Part shown: piece after piece, positions 17,656-29,483 of the stretch
How positions within the stretch are numbered: position 1 is the first letter of the stretch
Layout of the letters: each line of letters starts with the position of its first letter
NCBI RefSeq assembly: GCF_009669325.1
Contig: NZ_SZWE01000001.1
Coordinates: forward strand, 2,547,501 to 2,611,500
DNA from: Roseovarius bejariae
GTDB taxonomy: Bacteria > Pseudomonadota > Alphaproteobacteria > Rhodobacterales > Rhodobacteraceae
Reading direction: 5' to 3'
DNA: 64,000 nucleotides
The notes under the pieces: generated by a model
Told to the model about the DNA's origin: nothing
What the model saw: the letters and a program-made list of their open reading frames with translations, nothing else
Database searches by the model: none
Made by a program: the position numbers and the translations under genes

Positions 17656-19266
17656 ATGACCAACAAAGACAACCAAATTCTGATCGACCAGCTGGCCGAT
17701 GCCGCCCGCGACGGCAAGATTTCGCGCCGGTCGTTCATGAACTATTCCATGGCGGCCGGGATGACCGCGTCGGCCGCAACCGGCCTGTGGGGCACCTCGG
17801 CCAAAGCCGCGCCTAGCCGCGGTGGGACGTTCCGTCTTGGTGCGCACGACGGCAACACCGGTGACACCCATGATCCCGGCACATACGTCACCTTCTCGAT
17901 GATCCAGGTGGCGCATACTTTCCGCTCGTACCTGACCCTGATCGAACCCGATGGGTCGCTTGGCCCGGATGTTGCGCAAGAATGGAGCGCATCGCCCGAC
18001 GCGAAGGAATGGACCTTCGTGATCAATCCGAAGGCCACCTTCCACAGCGGCAAGAAGGTCACGGCGGACGATGTCATCGCCTCTATCAACCACCACCGCG
18101 GCGAAGATACCACGTCGGCGGCGGCGGCGCTCGTTTCGGATGTCGAAGAGCTGGTCAAGGTCGACGACATGACCGTCACCTTCAAACTGGCTAGCGGCAA
18201 CGCGGACCTGCCGTGGCTGATGACCGACTACCACCTTGCGATCTGCCCGGCCAATGACGACGGCACGATCGACTGGAAGTCCGGCGACGGCTGTGGCCCG
18301 TACAAATTGGTCGAAACCGAATTCGGTGTGAATTACCGCTTTGTGCGTCATGAAGACTGGCACCTTGAAGGCGCCTATTTCGACGAGTGTATCGTGACGG
18401 TTCTCAACGATCCGAACGCACGTCAGACAGCACTTGTTACCGGCGATGTGGATGCGGTGACGCAAATCGAATTGAAAACCCTGTCGCTGCTGCAACGTGA
18501 CCCGAATATCGAAATCGACAACGTGCCGTCGGCGGCTGCGATCACCATGCCGATGTTCTGCGACGTGGCGCCCTTCGATAACGTGGATGTACGCAATGCT
18601 CTCAAGCATTCGATCAACCGTCAGGAGATCATGGACAAGATCACCTTCGGGACGTCGACGATGGGCAATGATTTCCACCATTCGCCGGCCATGCCGTATT
18701 GGCCCGAGGGCCTTGAGCAGAACGACTATGACCCTGACAAGGCCAAGTCGCTCCTCAAAAAGGCAGGTGCCGAAGGTCTGAGCACTGAAATCAGTGTCGC
18801 TGACTCCGTTTTCTCGGGTTCGGTCGACATGTGCGTTCTGTTCGCAGAGCAGGCCAAGGCGTCCGGCATCAATATCTCGGTCAAACGTGAGCCGAATGAT
18901 GGCTACTACTCGGACGTCTGGCTGAAAAAGCCGTGGTGCGTTGTGCAGTGGGGCGCACGTCCGACTCCGGACGTGATGTACTCCTTGGCCTACAAGGATG
19001 ACGCGGCATGGAACGAAAGCCACTGGCAGAATGAGCGCTTCAACGAGTTGCTCCTCAAGGCCAAGGCCGAGCTGGACAATGACCTGCGTGCCGAAATGTA
19101 CCGCGAGATGGCGATGCTGGCGAAAGATGATGGCGGAACGATCATCCCGTTCTTCCCGAACTTCGTTTATGCCCGTCGCAGTAACGTGAAGCATGGTCCG
19201 GATCTGGCGGCAAGCTGGCAAATGGACGGCGCGCGCGCTTGTAGCCGCTGGTGGTTCGAAGGCTAA
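17656..19266 (+). CDS. ABC transporter substrate-binding protein, peptide/opine family 5 (copy 2)
   Basis: 536 aa from the ATG at 17656, where GGGAGACAAT lies upstream; an earlier in-frame start at 17608 lacks such a site. It has the same Tat motif SRRSFM (Arg24-Arg25) and is very similar to copy 1 over its full length, including SGDGCGPYK and the C-terminal SRWWF. The pair arose by tandem duplication. A strong terminator separates it from the permease genes. Confidence 0.9.
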   Translation: MTNKDNQILIDQLADAARDGKISRRSFMNYSMAAGMTASAATGLWGTSAKAAPSRGGTFRLGAHDGNTGDTHDPGTYVTFSMIQVAHTFRSYLTLIEPDGSLGPDVAQEWSASPDAKEWTFVINPKATFHSGKKVTADDVIASINHHRGEDTTSAAAALVSDVEELVKVDDMTVTFKLASGNADLPWLMTDYHLAICPANDDGTIDWKSGDGCGPYKLVETEFGVNYRFVRHEDWHLEGAYFDECIVTVLNDPNARQTALVTGDVDAVTQIELKTLSLLQRDPNIEIDNVPSAAAITMPMFCDVAPFDNVDVRNALKHSINRQEIMDKITFGTSTMGNDFHHSPAMPYWPEGLEQNDYDPDKAKSLLKKAGAEGLSTEISVADSVFSGSVDMCVLFAEQAKASGINISVKREPNDGYYSDVWLKKPWCVVQWGARPTPDVMYSLAYKDDAAWNESHWQNERFNELLLKAKAELDNDLRAEMYREMAMLAKDDGGTIIPFFPNFVYARRSNVKHGPDLAASWQMDGARACSRWWFEG

Positions 19267-19279
19267 GCCAACATTCTCC

Positions 19280-19310
19280 GGCCCGGCGCAACCCCTGCGC
19301 CGGGCCTTTT
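19280..19310 (+). terminator. strong rho-independent terminator between binding protein and permease
   Basis: GGCCCGGCGCA (19280-19290) pairs perfectly with TGCGCCGGGCC (19296-19306), followed by TTTT. Partial read-through here would make far more binding protein than membrane components, a common arrangement in ABC importers. Confidence 0.85.
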
Positions 19311-19473
19311 CACTGCCTCGTCGTACAACGGTCGCCAACAGGGCCGCGACAAGGCCACAAGCCCGAACCGGAACGATCTACGTTCAAGCGTTCAATGGGC
19401 ATAAGAACTGTTACGCCGCTTGTGTTCGGCCTTATGGCGGCCCGGCACACGGCACAACAGCAGGAGGGAACAG

Positions 19474-20430
19474 ATGGGAGACATTCTAGGGCTGGTAGGT
19501 AAACGGCTCGGTCTCGGATTAATCATCCTATTCGTGATTTCGATCATTATCTTCTTCATGGTCGAATTGCTGCCGGGTGACATCGCTCAGGCGGTTCTGG
19601 GACAAGGCGCTACCGAAGAAAACCTGGCCGCATTGCGTAAGCAAATGGGCCTCGATCAACCCGCCATCGTGCGGTATCTGGACTGGCTTTCAGGCGCAGT
19701 CTTTTTGGATTTCGGCAATTCGATCGTCACCGGCGAACGTGTGAGTGCCGTGATCAGTGAGCGTTTCATGAATACGCTTTTCCTTGCGGCCTACGCTGCG
19801 GTAATCGCCGTACCGGTGGCCATCATCCTTGGTGTCGTTGTCGCGCTGTTGCGCAACTCGATCTTCGACCGGGTGGCAAACGTGGTCACGCTTAGCTTCA
19901 TTTCATCGCCCGAGTTCTTCCTCGGCTATATCCTGATCCTCTTCTTCGCAGTGAAATGGCAAATGTTTCCCGCGATTTCGAGCCTCAGTGAAGGTATGAG
20001 CCTTGGCGAGTTGTTGGTCAGGACCTTCCTACCGGCACTGACGCTGGTTCTGGTGGTCATGGCGCATATGATGCGGATGACCCGGGCGGCGATCATCAAC
20101 CTTCTGGCGTCCCCCTATATCGAAATGGCGCGCCTGAAAGGGACTCCGCCGTGGAAAGTGATCGTCAAGCACGCCCTGCCGAACGCATGGGCCCCGATCA
20201 TCAACGTTGTGGCACTGAACCTCGCCTACCTGATCACCGGCGTTGTGCTTGTGGAGGTGGTGTTCGTCTATCCCGGTATCGGTCAGGCTCTGGTCGATGC
20301 GGTGTCGAAACGTGACTTCCCCGTGGTGCAGGCTTGCTGCCTGATCTTCGCGGCAACCTTCATCCTGCTCAATCTCGCAGCGGATGTCGGCGCCATTCTC
20401 ACCAACCCGCGTCTGCGGCATCCGAAGTAA
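19474..20430 (+). CDS. ABC transporter permease, DppB/OppB type
   Basis: 318 aa from the ATG at 19474, behind CAGGAGGGAACAG. An upstream in-frame start adds 18 residues without a membrane-protein character. About six transmembrane segments are expected, and the first (residues 9-30, LGLGLIILFVISIIIFFMV) is clear. The EAA loop reads IEMARLKGTPPWKVIVKHALPNA, the ATPase contact site. It works with the next permease and the fused ATPase. Confidence 0.93.
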   Translation: MGDILGLVGKRLGLGLIILFVISIIIFFMVELLPGDIAQAVLGQGATEENLAALRKQMGLDQPAIVRYLDWLSGAVFLDFGNSIVTGERVSAVISERFMNTLFLAAYAAVIAVPVAIILGVVVALLRNSIFDRVANVVTLSFISSPEFFLGYILILFFAVKWQMFPAISSLSEGMSLGELLVRTFLPALTLVLVVMAHMMRMTRAAIINLLASPYIEMARLKGTPPWKVIVKHALPNAWAPIINVVALNLAYLITGVVLVEVVFVYPGIGQALVDAVSKRDFPVVQACCLIFAATFILLNLAADVGAILTNPRLRHPK

Positions 20431-20445
20431 GGGGAGTAGAAACAA

Positions 20446-21507
20446 ATGAGTCTATTTGTAATCGGATACTACGCCTTGCTTCTGGCAGTTTCCTGCCTGG
20501 CGGCGTTTTACAACAAACGGCAGATCTTCATGGTGGCCTTCGGGCTGACGATGGTGTCGTTCCTTCTGGGAATCATCGGCGGAACGGCTGCCCTGAAAGG
20601 CGTCGCGATCTGCGCGGGTCTGCTTGGGCTGGCGGCCATGGTGTCATATGCCTTCCGTGAGTTCATGATCCAGCTCGCCTCGGATGATCTGGCAAAAGAA
20701 CTTCGGACGGCGCCGATGACGGCGGCCTTCGGGATGTTCGTGATCTTCACCTACATCATCATGGGGGTTTTCGCGCCATGGATCGCACCGCACGGTGAGG
20801 CCGAAGTGATCGCGTCTGCCTTTGCGCCGCCGGACGCGAACATGCTTCTCGGCGCCGACCAGTTGGGCCGCGACATGTTCAGCCGCATCATCTATGGCGC
20901 GCGTAACTCGGTTGGCCTTGCCTTGGCTGCAACCGTGGCTGCCTTCGTGTTGGGTGCGCTTGCCGGCCTTCTGGCCGCTACAAAGGGCGGCTGGTTCGAT
21001 CAGTTCATGGGCCGGGTGGCGGATGTGATCATGTCGATCCCCTCGCTTATTTTCGCCCTGCTTATGCTGTCGATTTTCGGCCCGCATATCCATGTGATCG
21101 TGATCGCGGTTGCCGTTATCTATGCACCGCGCGTCTTCCGCCTGACACGGGCGGTGGCGGGCAACGTGGTTGTCATGGACTATATCGAAGCAGCCAAGTT
21201 GCGGGGTGAGGGGACATGGTACCTGATCCGGCGCGAAATCCTGCCGAACTCAACCGCGCCTCTGGTGGCGGAATTCGGCTTGGAGTTCTGCTTTGTGTTC
21301 CTGCTGGTCGCGGGCCTGTCGTTCCTTGGCCTCGGCATCCAGCCGCCCACGGCGGACTGGGGCTCGATGGTGCGGGAAAACGCAACCCTGATCTCATTCG
21401 GTGACATCACACCCCTGATCCCGGCGGCGGCGATTGCCCTGCTGACGGTTGGGGTCAACTTCGTGGTGGACTGGATGCTGCATCGTTCCTCGGGACTGAA
21501 GGAGTAA
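20446..21507 (+). CDS. ABC transporter permease, DppC/OppC type, with N-terminal membrane extension
   Basis: 353 aa, longer than the usual 280-300 aa. Residues 1-70 contain three hydrophobic segments not normally present. The usual DppC N-terminal segment starts near 90 (MFVIFTYIIMGVFAPWIAPHG) and LLGADQLGRDMFSRIIYGAR and the EAA loop IEAAKLRGEGTWYLIRREILPNS follow. GGGGAGTAGAAACA lies before the ATG. It is 15 nt after the first permease. Confidence 0.92.
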   Translation: MSLFVIGYYALLLAVSCLAAFYNKRQIFMVAFGLTMVSFLLGIIGGTAALKGVAICAGLLGLAAMVSYAFREFMIQLASDDLAKELRTAPMTAAFGMFVIFTYIIMGVFAPWIAPHGEAEVIASAFAPPDANMLLGADQLGRDMFSRIIYGARNSVGLALAATVAAFVLGALAGLLAATKGGWFDQFMGRVADVIMSIPSLIFALLMLSIFGPHIHVIVIAVAVIYAPRVFRLTRAVAGNVVVMDYIEAAKLRGEGTWYLIRREILPNSTAPLVAEFGLEFCFVFLLVAGLSFLGLGIQPPTADWGSMVRENATLISFGDITPLIPAAAIALLTVGVNFVVDWMLHRSSGLKE

Positions 21508-21513
21508 TCGACA

Positions 21514-23196
21514 ATGCTTAAAAAGAAAGAAGTCCTGCTGGAAATCAAGGACCTGCAAATTCAGGGCTATTCCGATGAAACCTGGGTCGACATCATCAAA
21601 GGTGTCGATCTGACCCTCCACCGCGGTGAGGTTCTTGGCCTCATCGGGGAATCGGGCGCCGGGAAATCCACCATTGGTGCAGCGGCCATGGGCTATGCAC
21701 GTGACGGGACGCGAATCTCGGGCGGGTCGATTGAATTCGACGGGATGGAACTGACAACGGCAAGCGAGGAAGAAAAGCGCAGTTTGCGCGGACATCGTAT
21801 TGCCTATGTGGCGCAATCCGCCGCGGCGTCGTTCAATCCCGCGCATAAGATCATCGACCAGCATACCGAAGCGCCGCTTCATTACCGCTTGAAAAAGCGG
21901 ACCGAGGCGCAAGAAGATGCGATGGAGCTTTACGAAAAGCTGCGTCTGCCCAATCCGCATGAGATTGGCTTTCGGTATCCGCACCAGGTTTCGGGCGGGC
22001 AGTTGCAACGTGCCATGACAGCCATGGCCATGTCGTGTCGGCCCGACCTGATCATCTTCGATGAACCGACGACGGCGCTTGACGTGACCACCCAGATCGA
22101 GGTGCTGGCCGCGATCCGCGACATCGTGGACGAATACAACACCGCCGCCATCTACATCACCCACGACCTCGCGGTCGTGGCGCAGATGGCCGATACGATC
22201 AAGGTGCTGTTGAAGGGTGAGGAGGTCGAAGAGGCCCCCACCAAGGAGATGCTCGACAACCCGCAAGAGGATTATACCAAGTCACTCTGGGCGGTTCGTA
22301 GCTTCAAGCGTCCGCAAAAATCGCGGCCCAAAGATGCGACTCCGCTTATTTCGGTACGTGGTGTGGATGCCTCCTATACCGGCGGTGAGAAGGTTCTCGA
22401 TGACGTCAGCTTTGATGTCTACGAGGGGATGACCGTTGCCGTTGTGGGTGAATCCGGGTCCGGCAAATCCACGACGGCGCGTGTGATCACGGGTCTCTTG
22501 CCGCCTTCCAAGGGGGAGGTTCTATTCAAGGGCGAACCTTTCCCGCCCGATTACCGGAACCGCACCAAGGACCAGTTGCGCCAATGCCAGATGATCTACC
22601 AGATGGCCGATACCGCGCTGAACCCCAAGGTGCGAATTTCGGAGATCATCGGCCGGCCGGCACAGTTCTATTCCGGCCTCAGTGGTGCGGCGCTCAAGAA
22701 CCGGGTGGACGAACTGCTTGATCTGATCGAGCTTGAGCCATCCCAGTTCTACAATCGCTATCCACCTGAACTGTCGGGCGGGCAGAAACAGCGGATCGGG
22801 ATCGCCCGGGCCCTCGCGGCAGAACCCACCTTTATCGTCTGCGACGAGGTCACCTCGGCGCTTGACCAACTGGTGGCGGAAGGTATCCTGAAACTGCTTG
22901 ATCGACTCCAGAAGGAGCTGAACCTGGCTTACATGTTCATCACCCACGATCTGGCCACTGTGCGCTCGATTGCTGACGAGGTGGTGGTCATGCAGCATGG
23001 TAAAGTCGTGGAGCAGGGGCCCAAGGAAGAGATGTTCAAGCCTCCGCATCATCCCTATACCGATCTGCTGCTCAGCTCGGTGCCCGAAATGGACCCGGAG
23101 TGGCTGACGACTCTGCTGGAAGAACGGGGCGTGGACAACGTGGGCGATGCAGCCACGGCGCAAATCGACCCGAACGATCCGAAGATCAGCGGCTGA
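21514..23196 (+). CDS. ABC transporter ATP-binding protein, two fused ATPase domains
   Basis: 560 aa, DppD and DppF fused as in GsiA/YejF-type proteins. Walker A motifs are GESGAGKST at 45-53 and GESGSGKST at 312-320; signatures are VSGGQLQR at 159-166 and LSGGQKQR in the second half; Walker B is LIIFDEPTTALD and FIVCDEVTSALD. The Cys and Val in the second Walker B are unusual but the Asp-Glu pair is kept. It powers the importer and is 6 nt after the second permease. Confidence 0.94.
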   Translation: MLKKKEVLLEIKDLQIQGYSDETWVDIIKGVDLTLHRGEVLGLIGESGAGKSTIGAAAMGYARDGTRISGGSIEFDGMELTTASEEEKRSLRGHRIAYVAQSAAASFNPAHKIIDQHTEAPLHYRLKKRTEAQEDAMELYEKLRLPNPHEIGFRYPHQVSGGQLQRAMTAMAMSCRPDLIIFDEPTTALDVTTQIEVLAAIRDIVDEYNTAAIYITHDLAVVAQMADTIKVLLKGEEVEEAPTKEMLDNPQEDYTKSLWAVRSFKRPQKSRPKDATPLISVRGVDASYTGGEKVLDDVSFDVYEGMTVAVVGESGSGKSTTARVITGLLPPSKGEVLFKGEPFPPDYRNRTKDQLRQCQMIYQMADTALNPKVRISEIIGRPAQFYSGLSGAALKNRVDELLDLIELEPSQFYNRYPPELSGGQKQRIGIARALAAEPTFIVCDEVTSALDQLVAEGILKLLDRLQKELNLAYMFITHDLATVRSIADEVVVMQHGKVVEQGPKEEMFKPPHHPYTDLLLSSVPEMDPEWLTTLLEERGVDNVGDAATAQIDPNDPKISG

Positions 23197-23219
23197 TATA
23201 CGCAATGTGAAAATGAAAG

Positions 23220-23255
23220 CGGCGGATGGTTTTCTAACCATCCGCCGTTTCTATT
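23220..23255 (+). terminator. rho-independent terminator after the ABC operon
   Basis: CGGCGGATGGTT (23220-23231) pairs perfectly with AACCATCCGCCG (23236-23247) around TTCT, followed by TTTCTATTT. Confidence 0.88.
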
Positions 23256-23310
23256 TCGTGCGGTGTGCAACCGGGGCAGGGAGGAGAGGCCCGGTTTAAA
23301 GTGCCCTGGA

Positions 23311-23430
23311 TCAGGTGATGGACATCGCGCTGAACACCATCGTCGCCACGATGATGCCGTACACGATGAGGACCGCCGGCCAGGAAGCACTGTGCATACG
23401 CAATTCGCGGTTCAGTTCGTCGCGGGTCAT
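23311..23430 (-). CDS. 39-aa predicted membrane microprotein
   Basis: Start ATG at 23430, preceded by a perfect AGGAGG with an 8-nt spacer, which decides the start. The product has a short charged N-terminus (MTRDELNRELRMH) and one transmembrane helix (about residues 18-37, WPAVLIVYGIIVATMVFSAM). I do not recognise a family. It lies between the ABC operon terminator and carB and is monocistronic. Confidence 0.6.
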   Translation of the reverse strand: MTRDELNRELRMHSASWPAVLIVYGIIVATMVFSAMSIT

Positions 23431-23641
23431 ATTGTCGGCCTCCTGAAGGTTTGAGGTTGCGGTTATCCGGGCGTTACTGCGTCCGTAACTTGCAAATAAT
23501 GGATTTTTTCCACCGCGCAATCTTTTTTCTGCTAAAAATCTATGCACCATTTGCAATGCCGAATGCGCCGGACGTCATGGCTGACACCCGGCGCAGGTTT
23601 TCGACATTCCGTCGTTTCAAATCGACTTAACGCGGCATGTT

Positions 23642-26600
23642 TTACGCGTTCGGTCCTTGCAACGGCATCACCTGCAATTCCCCTTCCAGCCGCGCCTTGA
23701 TGGCTTGGGCGGCGGCATGGGCGCCCGCGGCGGTGGTGAAATAGGGGATCTTGTCATAAAGCGCGACCGAACGAATCTCGCGGCTGTCTTCCACCGCCTG
23801 CGCGCCTTCGGTGGTGTTCATGACCAGCGTGATCTGCCCGTCTTTCAACATATCCACGATGTTCGGGCGGCCTTCGTAGACCTTGTTAACCACGTCGCAG
23901 TCAATCCCGTGCTCACTGAGGAAACCCGAGGTGCCGCGGGTCGCAACGATGGTAAAACCCATCTCGACCAGCAGGCGCGCGGTGTCGACCAATTGGTCGG
24001 TCTTGTCCGCATCCTTGATCGAGAAGAACACCTTGCCGCCCTCGGGCAAATCCGCACCGGCGCCCATCTGCGCCTTCAGGAACGCCCGCGGGAAGGACAC
24101 GTCCCACCCCATCACCTCCCCGGTCGAGCGCATCTCGGGCCCGAGGATCGTGTCGACGCCGGGGAAGCGCGCAAACGGCAGCACCGCTTCCTTGACCGAA
24201 AACCATGGCATATTCGGATCGGCCAATGTCATCTGGTCGGCCATCGGCAGGCTGCCGGGCATTGCGCCTTCGGGATAGGCTCCGCGATGCGGGAAGGCGT
24301 CCATTTTCTCGCCCGCCATCAGGCGCGCGGCGATCGAGGCAATCGCGCTGTCGGTGGCCTTGGCCACGAAGGGCACCGTGCGGCTGGCGCGCGGGTTCAC
24401 CTCGATCAGGTAAATATCGTTGTCCTTCACGGCGAACTGCACGTTCATCAACCCCTGCACGTTCAGCGCAAGGGCAAGCGCCTCGGTCTGGCGTTTGATC
24501 TCGGCAATCGTTTCAGGGCACAGCGAATAGGGCGGCAGCGAACAGGCGCTATCGCCCGAGTGAACGCCAGCCTCTTCGATGTGCTGCATGATGCCCGCCA
24601 CATGCACGGTTTTCCCGTCACACAGGGCGTCCACATCGCATTCGATCGCGCCGGATAGGTAGCCATCCAGCAGAACCGGGCTGTCCCCGGACACCACGAC
24701 CGCCTCGGCGATATAGCGTTCCAGATGCGCCATGTCGCGGACGATTTCCATCGCCCGTCCGCCCAGAACGTAAGACGGGCGAATAACCAGCGGAAACCCA
24801 ATTCCTTCTGCGATTTCAAGGGCTTCTGCATCCGAATGGGCAATGCCGTTCGACGGTTGCTTGAGCTTGAGTTGATTGACAAGCGCCTGGAACCGCTCGC
24901 GATCCTCGGCCAGGTCAATCGCGTCCGGTGACGTGCCCAAGATCGGAATGCCCTCGGCTTCCAGATCATTGGCCAGCTTGAGGGGCGTCTGCCCGCCGAA
25001 CTGCACGATCACCCCATGCAGGGTGCCGTTTTCCTGCTCGACCCGCAGGATTTCCATCACGTGCTCGAATGTCAGCGGCTCGAAATACAGACGATCCGAG
25101 GTGTCATAGTCGGTCGAAACCGTCTCGGGGTTGCAGTTGACCATGATCGTCTCATAGCCCGCGTCGGTCAGCGCGAAACAGGCATGACAGCAGCAATAGT
25201 CAAACTCGATCCCTTGGCCGATCCGGTTCGGCCCGCCACCCAGAATGACCACCTTCTTGCGGTCGCTGGGGCGTGCTTCGCATTCCACGTCGCCCATCAT
25301 CGGGGCTTCGTACGTGGAATACATATAGGGTGTTTGCGCCTCGAACTCGGCGGCGCAGGTGTCGATCCGTTTGAAAACGGCCGTCACCCCTTTGGCATGG
25401 CGCGCGCGGCGCACATCGGCTTCGGTAAAGCCGGTCAGCTTGGCAAGGCGGGCATCGCTAAAGCCCATCATCTTGAGCTTGCGAAGACCGGCCTCGTCAC
25501 TGGGCAGGCCGTTGGTTTTCACCTCCTCTTCGGCCTCCACGATCTCGCGGATACGCGACAGGAACCAAGGATCAAAGGCGGTGGCGGCCTGAATCTCGTC
25601 GTCGCTCAGCCCCTCGCGCATGGCCTGCGCGATGGTCCGCATCCGGTCGGGGGTCTGTTCGCTGATCGCCTTGATCACGGCGGCCTTGTCGGGCGCGCCG
25701 GGGATGTCCACCTCGTCAAAGCCGGTCAGGCCCGATTCCATCGACGACAGGGCCTTTTGCAACGATTCGTGGATCGTCCGGCCAATCGCCATGGCCTCCC
25801 CCACCGATTTCATCGCCGTGGTCAGCTTGGGTTCCGAGCCGGGGAATTTCTCGAAGGCGAATTTCGGGATCTTGGTGACGACATAATCAATCGTCGGCTC
25901 AAAGCTGGCCGGCGTCACCTTGGTGATGTCGTTGTCCAATTCGTCCAGCGTGTACCCCACGGCCAGTTTCGCGGCGATCTTGGCAATCGGGAAGCCCGTC
26001 GCTTTTGACGCCAAGGCAGAAGAGCGGCTCACACGCGGGTTCATCTCGATCACAACCATGCGCCCGTCTTCGGGGTTGATGGCCCATTGCACGTTCGAAC
26101 CGCCGGTTTCCACGCCGATCTCACGCAGCACGGCGATACTGCCGTTGCGCATGACCTGATATTCCTTGTCGGTCAGCGTCAGGGCAGGGGCCACGGTGAT
26201 CGAATCGCCGGTATGCACGCCCATCGGATCGACGTTTTCGATGGAGCAGACGATGATCGCGTTATCCGCTTTGTCGCGGACGACCTCCATCTCGTATTCC
26301 TTCCACCCCAGAAGCGACTCGTCGATCAGGATCTGGCTGACGGGCGAGGCATCGAGGCCCGATTTGCAGTAATGCTCGTAATCATCGCGGTTATAGGCCA
26401 CGCCGCCGCCGGTGCCGCCAAGGGTAAAGGCGGGGCGAATGATCGCCGGAAGGCCGACATGTTCAAGCGCCTCCATGCACTCTTCCATGTTGTTGGCGAT
26501 GGTGGCCTTGGGGTTCTCGATGCCGAGTCGATCCATCGCCTCGCGGAACAGCTTGCGGTCCTCGGCCATCTCGATGGCCTCGCGGTTGGCGCCGATCAAC

Positions 26601-26941
26601 TCCACCCCGAATTTCTCCAATACGCCCATGTCTGCCACGGCCAAAGCGGTGTTCAGGCCGGTTTGGCCGCCCATCGTGGGCAACAGGGCGTCGGGGCGCT
26701 CTTTCTCGATGATCTTGGCGACGGCCTCGGGGGTGATCGGCTCGATATAGGTGGCATCGGCCAGCCCCGGATCGGTCATGATCGTCGCGGGGTTGGAGTT
26801 TACGAGGATGACGCGGTATCCTTCCTCGCGCAGGGCTTTGCAGGCCTGTGCGCCGGAATAGTCGAACTCGCAGGCTTGGCCGATAATGATCGGGCCCGCC
26901 CCGATGATCATGATGGACGAGAGGTCTGTTCTTTTCGGCAT
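23642..26941 (-). CDS. carB: carbamoyl-phosphate synthase large subunit
   Basis: 1099 aa from the ATG at 26941; [22 protein letters not shown] is the normal CarB start, so the upstream open frame is not coding. It makes carbamoyl phosphate from bicarbonate, two ATP and ammonia from CarA, feeding arginine and pyrimidine synthesis. Two homologous ATP-grasp halves are visible ([17 protein letters not shown] and [17 protein letters not shown]), then the C-terminal MGS-like allosteric domain with [11 protein letters not shown]. carA is not adjacent. It is divergent from pabB. Confidence 0.97.
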   Translation of the reverse strand: MPKRTDLSSIMIIGAGPIIIGQACEFDYSGAQACKALREEGYRVILVNSNPATIMTDPGLADATYIEPITPEAVAKIIEKERPDALLPTMGGQTGLNTALAVADMGVLEKFGVELIGANREAIEMAEDRKLFREAMDRLGIENPKATIANNMEECMEALEHVGLPAIIRPAFTLGGTGGGVAYNRDDYEHYCKSGLDASPVSQILIDESLLGWKEYEMEVVRDKADNAIIVCSIENVDPMGVHTGDSITVAPALTLTDKEYQVMRNGSIAVLREIGVETGGSNVQWAINPEDGRMVVIEMNPRVSRSSALASKATGFPIAKIAAKLAVGYTLDELDNDITKVTPASFEPTIDYVVTKIPKFAFEKFPGSEPKLTTAMKSVGEAMAIGRTIHESLQKALSSMESGLTGFDEVDIPGAPDKAAVIKAISEQTPDRMRTIAQAMREGLSDDEIQAATAFDPWFLSRIREIVEAEEEVKTNGLPSDEAGLRKLKMMGFSDARLAKLTGFTEADVRRARHAKGVTAVFKRIDTCAAEFEAQTPYMYSTYEAPMMGDVECEARPSDRKKVVILGGGPNRIGQGIEFDYCCCHACFALTDAGYETIMVNCNPETVSTDYDTSDRLYFEPLTFEHVMEILRVEQENGTLHGVIVQFGGQTPLKLANDLEAEGIPILGTSPDAIDLAEDRERFQALVNQLKLKQPSNGIAHSDAEALEIAEGIGFPLVIRPSYVLGGRAMEIVRDMAHLERYIAEAVVVSGDSPVLLDGYLSGAIECDVDALCDGKTVHVAGIMQHIEEAGVHSGDSACSLPPYSLCPETIAEIKRQTEALALALNVQGLMNVQFAVKDNDIYLIEVNPRASRTVPFVAKATDSAIASIAARLMAGEKMDAFPHRGAYPEGAMPGSLPMADQMTLADPNMPWFSVKEAVLPFARFPGVDTILGPEMRSTGEVMGWDVSFPRAFLKAQMGAGADLPEGGKVFFSIKDADKTDQLVDTARLLVEMGFTIVATRGTSGFLSEHGIDCDVVNKVYEGRPNIVDMLKDGQITLVMNTTEGAQAVEDSREIRSVALYDKIPYFTTAAGAHAAAQAIKARLEGELQVMPLQGPNA

Positions 26942-27127
26942 GGTGATCCCCGGGCAGCTGATTGGGCGCATCGCCAGTATGGGTGCGCGCAAATTGATGG
27001 CGGTTATATCCATCATGCGCAGGCTTGCAAGGGGGATCGCAAATCTTGAACGAATGGCCGCTTTTGTGGGTGTCATTCGGACTATGGCGGATTACATACC
27101 GCCAGATCGCAACGGGAAACACGGCAT

Positions 27128-28252
<1,125 letters not shown>

Positions 28253-28253
28253 T

Positions 28254-29483
28254 CTATTCGGCGGCGTGGCGCATGTCCTCCACAGGGGCAGGATAAAGGT
28301 AATCGCGCGTCAATGGCACCGCGTCCTGCTTGGGCGATAGCTGGAACTGGAACACCACTTGCCGATTGAACCGAAAGGTCAATTCGCAGGCAATCAGGTA
28401 ATACCGCCACATCCGGCAAAAGCGTTCATCATACAGCGCGCGGGCCTTGTCGATATTCGCCATGAACCGATCATGCCAGTGCTTGAGGGTCTCGGCATAA
28501 TGCAGCCGCCAGATTTCGATATCCGTCGTATATAAATCCTGCCCTTCGATGGCATGGGTCGCCTCGGACAGCGCCGGCACATAGCCGCCGGGAAAGATGT
28601 ACTTGGCGATCCACGGGCTGGTCACACCCGGGCGCTCACACCGTCCGATGGTATGGATCAGGGCCACGCCGTCATCCCGCAGCCTTTCGCGCACATTGCG
28701 GAAATACTCGCCGTAATGCGGCACGCCCACATGTTCGAACATGCCGACCGAAACCACCCGGTCGAACCTGTCCTCAACATGCCGGTAATCCATCAATCGA
28801 AAATCCACCCGGTCCGACAGGCCCGCCGCCTCGGCCCGGGCCCGTGCCATGGCGTGCTGTTCACGCGACAAGGTTACGCCCACCACGTCCACCCCATAGT
28901 CCTGCGCAAGCGTCAGGCCCATACCGCCCCAGCCACAGCCGATGTCCAGAACCCGCATTCCCGGCTCAAGCAGGAGTTTCCCGGCGATATGCTGTTTCTT
29001 GGCCGCCTGCGCCTCTTCCAATGTCATGTCCGGATCACGGAAATAGGCGCAGGAATACTGCCGGTCTTCATCAAGAAAGAGGTCATACAACTCCCCCGAC
29101 AGGTCGTAATGATGCGCGACATTGGTCTGCGCGCGCCCCACGGGGTTGAACTGTCCCAAGGACCGCAGCAAATGCCGCCCAACTTCCAGCGGACGCCGAA
29201 ACCACGGTTGCCCACTCGCCGCAATGTTGCGAATGGCCAGCCCGAGGAACCCGTAAAGGTCATCACCCTCGATGGTCAGGCGGCCATCCATATAGGCCTC
29301 CCCCACCGCCATGTCGGGCGAAATAACGATTTTGCGCGGTAGCGTCGGGTCATGCAGGCGCACCGCAACGGCCTCTCCCTTGCCGTCGCCATACCGGCGC
29401 GTCTGTCCATCGGGATAAGTTATCGTCAGTTCACCACGACGAAAAAGATGCCGCAGCATCCCGTCCAAGGCCTTGATCCACAT
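28254..29483 (-). CDS. cyclopropane-fatty-acyl-phospholipid synthase family methyltransferase
   Basis: 409 aa. The N-terminal domain (1-110) resembles CFA synthase lipid-binding region; the SAM-binding motif VLDIGCGWGG lies near 170-180, then GMFEHVGVPHYG and KYIFPGGYVP, all CFA-family signatures. The likely reaction is SAM-dependent methylene or methyl transfer to unsaturated acyl chains of membrane phospholipids. Other family members make methylated or furan fatty acids, so the exact product is open. Confidence 0.88.
   Translation of the reverse strand: MWIKALDGMLRHLFRRGELTITYPDGQTRRYGDGKGEAVAVRLHDPTLPRKIVISPDMAVGEAYMDGRLTIEGDDLYGFLGLAIRNIAASGQPWFRRPLEVGRHLLRSLGQFNPVGRAQTNVAHHYDLSGELYDLFLDEDRQYSCAYFRDPDMTLEEAQAAKKQHIAGKLLLEPGMRVLDIGCGWGGMGLTLAQDYGVDVVGVTLSREQHAMARARAEAAGLSDRVDFRLMDYRHVEDRFDRVVSVGMFEHVGVPHYGEYFRNVRERLRDDGVALIHTIGRCERPGVTSPWIAKYIFPGGYVPALSEATHAIEGQDLYTTDIEIWRLHYAETLKHWHDRFMANIDKARALYDERFCRMWRYYLIACELTFRFNRQVVFQFQLSPKQDAVPLTRDYLYPAPVEDMRHAAE

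Noticed and set aside
17548..19338. A 596-codon antisense frame opposite the second binding protein
   Set aside because: The plus-strand gene is clearly real, with a Tat signal and family motifs; the antisense product has no recognisable features.
26942..27076. A 45-residue N-terminal extension of CarB
   Set aside because: The normal CarB start MPKRTDL is at 26941; the extension has no conservation features and lies in the divergent promoter gap.
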